A stretch of DNA of 39,123 nt from Oscillospiraceae bacterium (GTDB lineage Bacteria; Bacillota; Clostridia; Oscillospirales; Ruminococcaceae), in NCBI GenBank assembly GCA_017887325.1, contig JAGHIE010000004.1, forward strand, positions 1 through 39,123, given 5' to 3'. Below, in pieces: positions 1 through 7,025 of the stretch. The translations under genes and the position numbers were made by a program. The number at the start of each line of letters is the position of its first letter. Position 1 is the first letter of the stretch. The notes under the pieces were generated by a model that saw only the letters and a program-made list of their open reading frames with translations, did not search any database and was not told the origin of the DNA.

Positions 1-54
1 GTTTGAGGGGCGTGTGTCTTTGACGTACGGGTTCAAGTCCCGTTTGCCGCACCA
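1..54 (+). tRNA. tRNA-Leu, 3' part (5' part lies outside the window)
   Basis: A T stem-loop is visible at 27-43 (ACGGG, TTCAAGT, CCCGT), followed by a seven-base acceptor strand at 44-50, discriminator A at 51 and encoded CCA at 52-54. Upstream is a long variable arm that can pair as GTGTC with GACGT using wobble pairs, which marks a class II tRNA (Leu or Ser). Discriminator A favours leucine. The bases T-GAG-G at 4-8 would fit an anticodon GAG, but this is tentative because the anticodon stem is cut off. Confidence 0.7.
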
Positions 55-55
55 A
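1..55 (+). repeat. attL: attL: left copy of the 55-bp attachment repeat
   Basis: The first 55 bases are repeated without mismatch at 39069-39123. The repeat contains the T arm, acceptor strand and CCA end of a tRNA, a classic target for tyrosine integrases. The integrase gene lies beside it. The window starts inside the repeat, so the repeat may extend further left. The sequence just before the right copy does not look like the 5' half of a tRNA, so the intact tRNA should be completed by DNA to the left of this window. Confidence 0.93.
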
Positions 56-62
56 TATTGAT

Positions 63-97
63 AAACACCGATAAACACTAGGTTTGTTGGTGTTTTT
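63..97 (+). terminator. Probable terminator of the host tRNA transcript
   Basis: The inverted repeat AAACACC (63-69) / GGTGTTT (89-95) is followed by a T-rich tract. It sits just after the tRNA end and would stop tRNA transcription from entering the prophage. The nine-base direct repeat GATAAACAC (60-68 and 70-78) overlaps it. Confidence 0.55.
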
Positions 98-138
98 ATT
101 TTTGTAGAATTTGTATTTTTTTATGACAAAAAACTGTA

Positions 139-157
139 CTACGACAACACTACGACA
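139..157. other. Putative integrase arm-type binding sites, left
   Basis: Two copies of CTACGACA lie at 139-146 and 150-157. The right end carries the same motif twice, at 38945-38952 and 38956-38963 (the second copy as TTACGACA). Paired short direct repeats inside both ends are what the N-terminal arm-binding domain of a tyrosine integrase recognises. The assignment is inferred from position and repetition. Confidence 0.55.
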
Positions 158-196
158 ATAATTTTAAAAACTAACATAAAAATGAGTATAAAATAA

Positions 197-229
197 CCCT
201 ACTATCTTAATTGATAGTAGGGGATTTTT
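197..229. terminator. Hairpin at the 3' end of the integrase gene
   Basis: A perfect 10-bp stem, CCCTACTATC (197-206) / GATAGTAGGG (213-222), is followed on the plus strand by a run of seven T. It lies directly after the integrase stop codon (minus strand). It can stop rightward transcription entering from the tRNA side and may also end the integrase transcript. Confidence 0.7.
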
Positions 230-1321
230 TTAGAATTTCATACTATTTTTTAACACATCTAAATCATTGTGAACATAGATTTTTGCTGTAATAGATATAT
301 CGCTATGACCCATTACTTTAGATATAGTATAAATGTCTACACCACGCTCTCTGAGAACTGAACCATAAGTGTGTCGTAACTCATGTGGTGTAAGTAGTGG
401 TATATCTAAATCTTGGCTTATTTTAGTCATTATTCGTTTGTATTTGCTGTCAAAAGAATATATAGACATATAACCATATTTTGTTTTACCAGCTAATATA
501 TAATCATTTTTACGTTCTAATGTTTTAAGATATTCTGTAAAATCATTACTGATAGGAATAATTCGTCTTGATGTTTTACTCTTTGTTTCTCCATCAACTG
601 TTTCTTTAGTATCCGGTACAACAGTTCTATTAATTGATATAGTTTGTTCATCAAAATCTATATCAGACCATTTAAGACCTAGTAACTCACTTCTGCGTAC
701 CCCTGTATTGAGCATAATAACGATTATTTGCCCGTCTTTTATTGTCTTAGATAAATTTACTATCTTATTAACTTCGGCTTGTGTATAGGCTCTCTTTTGG
801 CACTCAGCTTTATCTGATTTATATTTAATATCAACTACAGGATTTTTTATACACAAATTATTATGAACAGCTTTATCAAAAATATTTTTAAGTATTGTAT
901 GATGTTTTTTGAGTGTATTTTTTGCAAGAAAGGAATGATCATTAAAGTATGATTGTATATGAACTTGTTGTATATCGTTTAATCCAGATTTATCAAAATA
1001 GGGAATAAGATACTTCTCAACATTTACTCTGTAAGTATAATCATATGTGTGTTGTTTTACTTTTCCTTTTTTATAGGTTTCAAGCCATTGTAAAGCCCAT
1101 TGTTTGAAATTGATCTGTTTTTCTACATAATTTGTACCAGTTATTATAGATACTTTTTGATTTAATTTAAAATCTTCGGCTTTCTTTTTAGCATCTTCTT
1201 TAGAAATGCTACTATAAAAAGATTTTCTTATAAGACTACCATTTGAGTTTCTTCCAATGGTGATTTTAACTTCATATAATCCGTCACTTCTGTTTGGTTG
1301 CTCTTTTCGTGGTCTAGCCAT
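230..1321 (-). CDS. int: Tyrosine site-specific integrase
   Basis: This 363-residue phage integrase catalyses recombination between attP and the host tRNA site. The N-terminal part (about 1-60) resembles the AP2-like arm-binding domain, residues about 70-160 the SAM-like core-binding domain, and the rest is the catalytic domain. The catalytic set is visible: R209 in TGVRRSEL, H313 and R316 in HELRH, H339 in GHSD and the nucleophile Y349. Minus-strand AAAGGAG precedes the ATG at good distance. It lies next to attL and reads towards it, the usual arrangement in integrated prophages. No separate excisionase was identified with confidence. Confidence 0.95.
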   Translation of the reverse strand: MARPRKEQPNRSDGLYEVKITIGRNSNGSLIRKSFYSSISKEDAKKKAEDFKLNQKVSIITGTNYVEKQINFKQWALQWLETYKKGKVKQHTYDYTYRVNVEKYLIPYFDKSGLNDIQQVHIQSYFNDHSFLAKNTLKKHHTILKNIFDKAVHNNLCIKNPVVDIKYKSDKAECQKRAYTQAEVNKIVNLSKTIKDGQIIVIMLNTGVRRSELLGLKWSDIDFDEQTISINRTVVPDTKETVDGETKSKTSRRIIPISNDFTEYLKTLERKNDYILAGKTKYGYMSIYSFDSKYKRIMTKISQDLDIPLLTPHELRHTYGSVLRERGVDIYTISKVMGHSDISITAKIYVHNDLDVLKNSMKF

Positions 1322-1349
1322 TATACATACTCCTTTCTATAAAATTAAT

Positions 1350-1369
1350 GCCCAGTATTACTACTGGGC
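1350..1369 (-). terminator. Hairpin between the membrane protein gene and int
   Basis: A perfect 8-bp stem, GCCCAGTA (1350-1357) / TACTGGGC (1362-1369), has a four-base loop. On the minus strand it follows the stop of the upstream membrane protein gene, with a moderately T-rich tail. It could separate int expression from the repressor operon. Confidence 0.5.
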
Positions 1370-1380
1370 TTGTTTATAAA

Positions 1381-2022
1381 TTATTCAGCATTAGCTATTT
1401 TGTCTAAAGCATATTCATCGTACCCTTTAGCAGCAATAGTTAAAACTGGTCCTTGATTACCATTGGTTAAAGTAAATATAGCATCACCAATAGTAGTTCT
1501 AGTTTCCTGTCCTACATTTTGATTTACCCAATCCATAGCTTTTTGACTTTCTGCTGTATCATAGGGCATTGAAGCACAAAAACCTAAAAAAGCACTATCT
1601 CCTCCGTTTAGAACCATAAATCTAGCATAAGCAACTTCATGCTTTTTATTAGATTCTACTGTATATGAATATGATGAATTTGTAGCCATCCAAACAAGAC
1701 CATCATCATTGTATGTAGTTTCAGGTTTTTCTATTCCAGTTTTTTCTTCAATACTCAAAATAATATCATAAGCTTGTGAACCTTTTAAAATAGGCATTTC
1801 TTCTTTCTGGCTTTCTTCTTGTTTAGCTTCATCTTTTTCAGCATTATCACCATCTTTTGAAGTATCATTACTCTGAGAAGTTGTCGGTTTATTATTTTGG
1901 GTATTATCTTCACCAGCTCCCATATTTGCACCTACACCAATAATTAAAATAGCGATAATTACCCAAAACCACCATTTTTTATAAACTGGTTTTTTAGATT
2001 TACTAATATTTTTTTGTTCCAT
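1381..2022 (-). CDS. Membrane-anchored lysogeny-module protein, unknown function
   Basis: The 213-residue product has a positively charged N-terminus, one strongly hydrophobic segment at about residues 18-33 (starting WWFWVIIAIL), then an acidic, Ser/Thr-rich linker (about 38-75) and a soluble domain of about 135 residues that I do not recognise. There is no cysteine lipobox, so it is predicted to be a membrane-tethered protein facing outwards. Minus-strand AAAGGAG precedes the ATG. It is transcribed with the repressor, so it should be made in the lysogen. Surface proteins encoded between repressor and integrase often act in superinfection exclusion (for example Ltp of phage TP-J34). That role here is inferred from position only. 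Confidence 0.7.
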   Translation of the reverse strand: MEQKNISKSKKPVYKKWWFWVIIAILIIGVGANMGAGEDNTQNNKPTTSQSNDTSKDGDNAEKDEAKQEESQKEEMPILKGSQAYDIILSIEEKTGIEKPETTYNDDGLVWMATNSSYSYTVESNKKHEVAYARFMVLNGGDSAFLGFCASMPYDTAESQKAMDWVNQNVGQETRTTIGDAIFTLTNGNQGPVLTIAAKGYDEYALDKIANAE

Positions 2023-2039
2023 ATTTTTCTCTCCTTTAA

Positions 2040-2477
2040 TTAATCTTCACATACAGGCTCACGATACAAACCTTTTCTTTTGTAAGCCTCTAATGTTTTA
2101 TGTATGAAATCTTCTGTAACACCGAAGTGTTCAGAGAGTTCCCAAATTTCAACAATGCCATTTTCAAAAGCATTTTGTAATTCGTGAAAGGGAATAACAG
2201 TAGTTGTTGCCCAATCCCACGCTCTACATTCTTGTTGTTTTATGTCAGATAATGGACTATATCTATTATAAAAAGCACCTTTTTTACAATGTCCTAACTC
2301 GTGTGATAAATATGTTAGTTTTTCTTTTTCTGACATATCTTTATCTTTTTTAATAGCAACAAAACATATTCCTTTGTTACTCATCGTAGAAAATGATTTA
2401 TTTTCATTTAAGTCAAGTTCTTCTAAATAAATCTTATCATCATCTTCATATAGCTTATAAATTTCTTGAATATTCAC
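2040..2477 (-). CDS. ImmA/IrrE-family metalloprotease
   Basis: The 145-residue protein carries the zinc-protease motif HELGH at residues 59-63 and a probable third ligand, E83, in QQECRAWDWA. This is the ImmA/IrrE (peptidase M78) pattern. In ICEBs1, ImmA cleaves the partner repressor to induce the element. The gene lies immediately downstream of the XRE repressor gene in the same operon, the standard ImmR-ImmA pairing, so it probably controls prophage induction by degrading that repressor. The GTG start is preceded by GGTGAT. Confidence 0.88.
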   Translation of the reverse strand: MNIQEIYKLYEDDDKIYLEELDLNENKSFSTMSNKGICFVAIKKDKDMSEKEKLTYLSHELGHCKKGAFYNRYSPLSDIKQQECRAWDWATTTVIPFHELQNAFENGIVEIWELSEHFGVTEDFIHKTLEAYKRKGLYREPVCED

Positions 2478-2483
2478 AAAACA

Positions 2484-2810
2484 TCACCATTTGTTTTTAT
2501 ATTTTTGTTTAACAAATTTAACAAATTCTTTTACTTCTTCGTATGCTTCGTCGGATACACCTTCTTCACCACCGAATAGAGCGAATTTTATATCCTCATC
2601 TGTTATATCTGTTCTTTGTTCTCCGTAAATATAAGATACATCTACATTTAAAAATTTAGATATATCTTCTATTTTTGATTTCCAACCATCGTTTCGTTTG
2701 CTTTTCCATTCTGAAATTGTTGAAATAGATACACCTAAATGTTTGGCAAAATCTTTTTGAGTGAGTTTTTTCTCTTTTAATATTTGAAAAATCTTATCAA
2801 TAGTATCCAT
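2484..2810 (-). CDS. XRE-family phage repressor (cI/ImmR-like)
   Basis: The 108-residue protein has a helix-turn-helix at about residues 16-38 (LTQKDFAKHLGVS, then STISEWK) followed by a short helical C-terminus rich in acidic and lysine residues. I start it at the ATG at 2810, which has a GGTGAT site upstream. The frame stays open for 22 more codons to 2876, but that stretch overlaps the operator and looks non-coding. It is divergent from the Cro-like gene across a palindromic operator and is followed by an ImmA-type protease, so it is the likely lysogeny repressor. It lacks a RecA-type self-cleavage domain. Confidence 0.88.
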   Translation of the reverse strand: MDTIDKIFQILKEKKLTQKDFAKHLGVSISTISEWKSKRNDGWKSKIEDISKFLNVDVSYIYGEQRTDITDEDIKFALFGGEEGVSDEAYEEVKEFVKFVKQKYKNKW

Positions 2811-2844
2811 AATATCACCACTTTTACTATTAAATATAACTAAA

Positions 2845-2893
2845 AATTCAGAATATATGTAATATTGCATTGACATTACAGATTTTCTGAATT
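2845..2893. promoter_or_regulatory. 49-bp nested palindrome, probable repressor operator
   Basis: The outer arms AATTCAGAA (2845-2853) and TTCTGAATT (2885-2893) are perfect inverted repeats. The inner arms TGTAAT (2858-2863) and ATTACA (2875-2880) are also perfect. Both pairs share the same centre, 2869. The palindrome overlaps the -35 box and touches the -10 box of the rightward promoter, so bound repressor should block it. Operator function is inferred. Confidence 0.65.
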
Positions 2894-2898
2894 ATAAT
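2870..2898 (+). promoter_or_regulatory. Rightward early promoter (PR-like)
   Basis: A consensus sigma-A promoter is present: TTGACA (2870-2875), a 17-bp spacer and TATAAT (2893-2898). It fires towards the Cro-like and antirepressor genes, leaving a leader of about 165 bases. The operator palindrome covers it. Confidence 0.85.
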
Positions 2899-2923
2899 AT
2901 GTTTGTAATAAACTTCTTAACAA
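2894..2923 (-). promoter_or_regulatory. Possible leftward promoter for the repressor operon
   Basis: On the minus strand, TTGTTA (complement of 2918-2923) is followed after 18 bp by TATTAT (complement of 2894-2899). This would give a divergent promoter overlapping the rightward -10 box. The match is moderate. Confidence 0.4.
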
Positions 2924-3070
2924 AATAAAGTATAAAAAATACAGCCTTTTGAATTAGTCTTTTTTCAAAAAGCAAAGATATATTTAATTAATTAATCTAT
3001 TTTTAATATATCATAATTACTTTGTTTTTTCAAGATTTTTTTACATAAAAAATAAGATAGGAGGTACAAA

Positions 3071-3286
3071 ATGAGCAAACAAGAAGTTGATATTCAACTA
3101 ATTAAGCTGGGAAAAACTAAAAGATGGTTGTTATCAGAACTGCAAAAAAGTGGATTCATAAAGCTTCAAGAAAGTTCACTAAGTGGAATTTTATCAGGGG
3201 CAAGAGTAGGACCTATGGCTGATGCAGTATTGAAAACAATTCCAATTATTTTAGACAGAGAATTTAATAAAAGCAAGGAGCGATAA
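3071..3286 (+). CDS. Small Cro-like DNA-binding protein
   Basis: The 71-residue product is the first gene of the rightward operon and starts with a strong GGAGG site. It is a small helical protein with a possible helix-turn-helix around residues 12-40 (LGKTKRWLLSELQKS, then SSLSGILSG). Size, position opposite the repressor and the shared operator all suggest a Cro-type regulator. The motif is degenerate, so the assignment rests largely on context. Confidence 0.65.
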   Translation: MSKQEVDIQLIKLGKTKRWLLSELQKSGFIKLQESSLSGILSGARVGPMADAVLKTIPIILDREFNKSKER

Positions 3287-3287
3287 T

Positions 3288-4046
3288 ATGCAAGAATTAC
3301 AAATTATTAATCAACAAGAAGTTTTAGGAAAAGACTTTAAAATTTACGGAGATTTTGAAAATCCGTTATTTTTAGCAAAAGATGTTGCAGAGTGGATTGA
3401 ATACGGTGTCAGTAATGTATCTAAAATGGTTAAAAATGTTGATGATGATGAAAAAATAACCACTCGTACAAATAATACGAGTGCAATCTTTTTAACCGAA
3501 AACGGACTATACGAAGTATTAATGCAAAGTCGAAAACCTATTGCAAAAGAGTTTAAAAAACAAGTTAAAGTTATTTTAAAATCAATTAGAAAACATGGTG
3601 GCTACATATCAAATCAAGAACAAATGAGTAATGAGGAACTATTATCTAAAGCGTTATTGTTTGCTAATAATGTAATAGCTGAAAAAGATAAGCTAAACAA
3701 AGAATTACAAGCAAGTAATAGTAAGTTATTAGTTGATAATACGATAATGCAACCTAAAGCAGAGTATTTTGATGAACTAGTAGATAGAAAATTATTAACT
3801 GGCATTAGAGAAACGGCAAAAGAATTAAAGATACCACCAAAGAAATTTGTATCATTTCTTTTATCTAAAAAATATTTATTTAGAAATAAAAAGGGAAATT
3901 TAGAGCCATATGCTCAACATGTAAAAAATGGATTATTTGAAACTAAAGAACAATTTAACGAAAAAACAAACTGGAGTGGTACACAGGTATTTATTACACC
4001 TAAAGGCAGAGAAACATTCAGATTGTTATATGTAGAAGTTGAGTAG
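3288..4046 (+). CDS. Phage antirepressor, BRO-N plus KilAC domains
   Basis: The 252-residue protein has an N-terminal BRO domain (about 8-105: PLFLAKDVAEWI, LTENGLYEVLMQSRKP, then FKKQVKVILKSIRKHGGY). A coiled-coil linker follows, then a C-terminal KilAC/ANT domain (about 155-250: LLTGIRETAKELKI, KFVSFLLSKKYLFRNKKG, FITPKGRETF). Such proteins counteract the phage repressor or regulate early genes. It begins one base after the Cro-like gene with its own GGAG site, so both should be co-transcribed. Confidence 0.92.
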   Translation: MQELQIINQQEVLGKDFKIYGDFENPLFLAKDVAEWIEYGVSNVSKMVKNVDDDEKITTRTNNTSAIFLTENGLYEVLMQSRKPIAKEFKKQVKVILKSIRKHGGYISNQEQMSNEELLSKALLFANNVIAEKDKLNKELQASNSKLLVDNTIMQPKAEYFDELVDRKLLTGIRETAKELKIPPKKFVSFLLSKKYLFRNKKGNLEPYAQHVKNGLFETKEQFNEKTNWSGTQVFITPKGRETFRLLYVEVE

Positions 4047-4060
4047 AGGGTGGTGAGTAC

Positions 4061-4354
4061 ATGGAAACAAAAGTTATGGAGATACCTCAATGTGTATTAG
4101 ACAGATATGAAAAGCTGGTAAAGATATGCAACGAGCATGTAAATTACATACCAGTTGAGGTAGTAGCAGAATATTATGGTATTACAACACAAGCACTTAG
4201 AAACATGATTAATAGTGGTAATTGTACATTTGCTATCAATACAGCACAAACAACAAAGCCATATAGTAGACAGTTCTATGTTATAAGCATGTATGCGTTT
4301 TATATGTTTGAAACACAAGGAATGTTAAACAGACAGAGATTAGCAAACATTTGA
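4061..4354 (+). CDS. Small helix-turn-helix protein, unknown function
   Basis: The 97-residue protein contains a likely helix-turn-helix at about residues 28-50 (VEVVAEYYGITTQALRNMI) of the kind seen in excisionase/MerR-type DNA-binding proteins, then a region rich in aromatic residues. A GGTGAG site precedes the ATG. It lies in the early operon just before a structured RNA element. An excisionase role is possible because no other candidate is obvious, but nothing in the sequence proves it. Confidence 0.6.
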   Translation: METKVMEIPQCVLDRYEKLVKICNEHVNYIPVEVVAEYYGITTQALRNMINSGNCTFAINTAQTTKPYSRQFYVISMYAFYMFETQGMLNRQRLANI

Positions 4355-4363
4355 AAAGAAAAA

Positions 4364-4396
4364 GCTCCCGAAGGTGCAGGAACACCCAGCGAGAGC
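4364..4396 (+). ncRNA. Structured RNA hairpin in the early transcript, unknown class
   Basis: The outer stem GCTCCCG (4364-4370) pairs with CGAGAGC (4390-4396) with one mismatch, and the inner stem GGTG (4373-4376) pairs with CACC (4383-4386). The loop is CAGGAA, and an AA / CAG internal bulge separates the stems. No T run follows, so it is not an intrinsic terminator. It lies between two early genes and may act in mRNA processing, translation or as a small RNA. It resembles the element at 38885-38920. Confidence 0.45.
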
Positions 4397-4446
4397 AAAC
4401 AAATATAAATTCACTTTAAGAATACATTAAAAGGCAGGTTTTGTCA

Positions 4447-4671
4447 ATGAAAAATAAAATTTTACAAGTTTATGGGACTATGATGCTCCCAATTCTAGCA
4501 ATATCTAATGAGTTAAAGAGATTACATGAACAAGATGAAGATAAAATCGAATTTGAAGTTGTGAAAGATAATAAGAAAGAAAAAGAAGATCCATGGGATT
4601 GGTTTTTCAAGGATATTGTTCCATTAGAAGTAAGAAATGAAAGGTTGATAGAGAATGAGAGTTGTAGTTAA
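4447..4671 (+). CDS. Small acidic phage protein, unknown function
   Basis: The 74-residue product begins with a mildly hydrophobic stretch (ILQVYGTMMLPILAI), followed by a charged, Glu/Lys-rich region and a tryptophan-containing motif (DPWDWFF). I do not recognise it. I chose the ATG at 4447 because AGG at 4436-4438 is well spaced; an in-frame TTG lies two codons upstream. Its end overlaps the next gene by 17 bases, which fits translational coupling in the early operon. Confidence 0.55.
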   Translation: MKNKILQVYGTMMLPILAISNELKRLHEQDEDKIEFEVVKDNKKEKEDPWDWFFKDIVPLEVRNERLIENESCS

Positions 4672-4864
4672 TGAATGTGTGGATTGTGGATTACCTTGTC
4701 TGGGTTCGTCTTGTCCTAAAAAGAATGTAGTTAGATACCTTTGTGATGAGTGTGAGGAAGAAGAAGAACTTTATTACTTCGACGGAGAAGAACTTTATTA
4801 CTTCGACGGAGAAGAACTGTGCTTAAATTGTATCGAAGAAAGGTTAGAAAAGGTGGAAGGATAG
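4655..4864 (+). CDS. Small zinc-ribbon-like protein with an internal tandem repeat
   Basis: The 69-residue product has three cysteine pairs (CVDCGLPC, CDEC, CLNC), so it probably binds zinc. Between the second and third pairs, the eight-residue unit EELYYFDG occurs twice in tandem, from a perfect 24-bp DNA duplication. The gene overlaps both neighbours' expected transcript and belongs to the early operon. Small treble-clef or zinc-ribbon proteins are common in phage early regions and may bind nucleic acid or host proteins; no specific role can be assigned. Confidence 0.6.
   Translation: MRVVVNECVDCGLPCLGSSCPKKNVVRYLCDECEEEEELYYFDGEELYYFDGEELCLNCIEERLEKVEG
4763..4818 (+). repeat. 24-bp perfect tandem repeat inside a zinc-ribbon gene
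   Basis: Two identical 24-bp units (4763-4786, 4787-4810) are followed by a partial third copy of eight bases. The length is a multiple of three, so the reading frame is kept. Perfect identity suggests a recent or unstable duplication. Confidence 0.9.
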
Positions 4865-4866
4865 AA

Positions 4867-5679
4867 ATGGATAGCAATTTAATTATTATTGAGCAACTGC
4901 CAATAATTAAAGAGAAATTATCAGAAGTTAAATCTAACATTGAAATTAAAACACAAGAAGTTATGTCTTTAGCTTGCACAAATGAAACAATACAAGTTGT
5001 AAAGAAAAAAAGAGCAGAACTAAACAAAGAGTTTAAGGATTGGGAAGAAAAGAGAAAAGAAGTCAAAAAAGCTATTATTTCACCTTATGAAGAATTTGAA
5101 AAAGCATACAAAGAATGCATTTCTGATATTTATAAACAAGCTGATAAAGCTTTATCAAACAAAATTAATGATACTGAGCAAGTTGTTAAAGATGAAAAAG
5201 AAGCAGAAGCAAGGGAGTATTTTGAAGAACTAAAAACGAGTGAAAATATTGATTTTATTTGCTTTGAAAATATAGGACTAAATATCACTTTATCTGTTTC
5301 TAAAAAGAAACTAAAAGAACTGGTTACTGGATTTGTTGGAAAAATCAAAGAAGATATTGCATTAATTCAAACTATGAGCAACAAAGAAGAGTTATTTGTT
5401 GAATATAAAAAACATTTAGACATAACAAAAGCTATAGCGACAGTAACAGAACGACAAAGATTAATTGAAGAAGAAAAGAACAAGATAGCAAAACAATCTA
5501 AGATTCAAGAGCAACAACAGGTAGTAACAGTTGAAGAAAAGCCAATAAAACCATTAGAAAAACCAGTTGAAATTGAAACAGAATATGCTTTGAAATTTAA
5601 AGTAATAGCAACTAAGTCTAAATTAATTAAACTAAAAGAGTTTCTAGATAAAGGAGAATACAAATATGAGCAACAATAA
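4867..5679 (+). CDS. DUF1351-family phage protein
   Basis: The 270-residue protein is rich in Lys and Glu and mostly helical, with long predicted coiled coils (about 15-110 and 180-225) and a compact C-terminus (YALKFKVIATKSKLIKLKEFL). Order and appearance match the DUF1351 proteins encoded just upstream of phage recT/bet genes. The ATG at 4867 follows GGAAGGA; an in-frame start 16 codons earlier has no good site. It overlaps bet by 14 bases, indicating coupling. A role as a helper in single-strand annealing recombination is inferred from its constant neighbourhood. Confidence 0.8.
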   Translation: MDSNLIIIEQLPIIKEKLSEVKSNIEIKTQEVMSLACTNETIQVVKKKRAELNKEFKDWEEKRKEVKKAIISPYEEFEKAYKECISDIYKQADKALSNKINDTEQVVKDEKEAEAREYFEELKTSENIDFICFENIGLNITLSVSKKKLKELVTGFVGKIKEDIALIQTMSNKEELFVEYKKHLDITKAIATVTERQRLIEEEKNKIAKQSKIQEQQQVVTVEEKPIKPLEKPVEIETEYALKFKVIATKSKLIKLKEFLDKGEYKYEQQ

Positions 5680-6388
5680 TCAAACACAAACAAAGGACTT
5701 AACCGTAAGATATATGATAGGTGAAACAGAAGTTAAATTATCACCTAAAATTGTACAAGATTTTATTATAGGCACAGACAGCACAATAACTATGCCGGAA
5801 TTTAAGTTTTTCACAGAATTGTGTAAAGCTAGAAAATTAAATCCGTTTTTGAAAGAAGTATATTGTATTAAATATGGCAACAATCCTGCTCAAATTGTAG
5901 TTGGGAAAGATGTATTTTTAAAAAGAGCAATACAACACCCTATGTTTGATGGTTTAGAAAGTGGTGTTATTGTGGTAGATGCAAATAGTAATTTAGTAGA
6001 AAGAAAAGGTTGTTTTTATTTGCCTACTGATACCATTGTAGGTGGTTGGGCTAAAGTTTACCGAAAAGACTGGGGACATTGTACATATTGTAGTGTTTCT
6101 TTTGAAGAAGTAGCACAGAAGAAAGGAAATGGAGAGCTAAATTCAAACTGGGCTAATAAAAAAGCAACGATGGTAGAAAAAGTTGCAAAAGTAAGAGCTT
6201 TGCGAGAAACATTTGTTGACGATTTAGCAGGAATGTATGATGCAGATGAATTTCAAGAACCAGTTATTGAAAATAAACAATCTGATGTTGTAGAAGTTGA
6301 AGCAGAAGTTATTGAACAAAACGAACCGACCGAAACAGAACAAGTTGAAGCAGAGCAACAACAAACTATTAGTTTTGCTGAGTTATAG
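5666..6388 (+). CDS. bet: Bet/RecT-family single-strand annealing protein
   Basis: The 240-residue protein has the RecT/Bet core (about 35-195): FKFFTELCKARKLNPFLKEVY, then IVVGKDVFLKRA, GGWAKVYRKD and ATMVEKVAKVRALRETF. The C-terminal tail is acidic and Glu/Gln-rich, as is common for proteins that contact SSB or nuclease partners. Bet proteins anneal complementary single strands during phage recombination. The neighbours are DUF1351, a metallo-beta-lactamase-fold protein, an HNH nuclease and SSB, a standard Bacillota phage recombination block. GGAG in the preceding gene serves as its ribosome binding site. Confidence 0.9.
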   Translation: MSNNNQTQTKDLTVRYMIGETEVKLSPKIVQDFIIGTDSTITMPEFKFFTELCKARKLNPFLKEVYCIKYGNNPAQIVVGKDVFLKRAIQHPMFDGLESGVIVVDANSNLVERKGCFYLPTDTIVGGWAKVYRKDWGHCTYCSVSFEEVAQKKGNGELNSNWANKKATMVEKVAKVRALRETFVDDLAGMYDADEFQEPVIENKQSDVVEVEAEVIEQNEPTETEQVEAEQQQTISFAEL

Positions 6389-6390
6389 TT

Positions 6391-7023
6391 ATGAACTACA
6401 ATATTATTTCAACAGGAAGTAAAGGAAACGCAGTCATTTTTGACGATATAGTTTTAATTGACTGTGGAGTGCCTTTCAAAAGATTAAAACCATTTTATAA
6501 AGATTTAAAAGCCGTATGTTTAACACATATACATAAAGACCATTTTAATACCACTACAATTAGCAGATTAGCAAAGGAGCGACCAACATTACGATTTATT
6601 TGTTGTGAGCATCTATTGAATAACTTGCTTAAATGTGGAGTTAAAAAGAGAAATATTGATGTACTGGAAATCGGTAAAATGTACGATTATAAAGAGTTTA
6701 AACTCTCACCTATTAAACTGTACCATGATGTTTCAAATGTGGGTTATCGTTTGGCTTTGCACGATCACAAAATATTGTATGCAACAGATACACAACATTT
6801 AAACGGAATATCTGCTAAAAATTACGATTATTATTTTATTGAAGCTAATTATGAAGAACAAGAGATAAATCAAAAGATAGCCGAAAAAGAACAAGCAGGG
6901 CAATTTATATATGAAAAAAGAGTGGTAAAAACTCATTTAAGCAAAGAGCAAACAGACGAATTTTTACTTGAAAATATGGGTGAAAACAGTAGATATGTTT
7001 ATTTGCACCAACACGAAGATTAG
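6391..7023 (+). CDS. Metallo-beta-lactamase-fold hydrolase of the recombination module
   Basis: The 210-residue protein shows the metal-binding motif THIHKDH (H46, H48, D50, H51) after an N-terminal SKGNA motif, and a later LYATDTQH segment consistent with further metal ligands. This is the metallo-beta-lactamase fold. Such proteins often follow bet/recT in phages in the position where other phages encode an exonuclease (YqaJ or Exo). A nuclease role that prepares single-stranded ends for Bet is a reasonable inference but is not shown by sequence. It starts two bases after bet. Confidence 0.85.
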   Translation: MNYNIISTGSKGNAVIFDDIVLIDCGVPFKRLKPFYKDLKAVCLTHIHKDHFNTTTISRLAKERPTLRFICCEHLLNNLLKCGVKKRNIDVLEIGKMYDYKEFKLSPIKLYHDVSNVGYRLALHDHKILYATDTQHLNGISAKNYDYYFIEANYEEQEINQKIAEKEQAGQFIYEKRVVKTHLSKEQTDEFLLENMGENSRYVYLHQHED

Positions 7024-7025
7024 GA

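Noticed and set aside
2484-2876. Longer 130-residue form of the repressor starting at 2876
   Set aside because: The extra 22 residues are encoded within the operator palindrome and have no good ribosome binding site; the ATG at 2810 does.
4731-5066. 111-codon minus-strand frame over the zinc-ribbon and DUF1351 genes
   Set aside because: Low-complexity translation (poly-Leu/Ser, repeated LLRRSNK from the tandem repeat), no initiation signals, antisense to supported genes.
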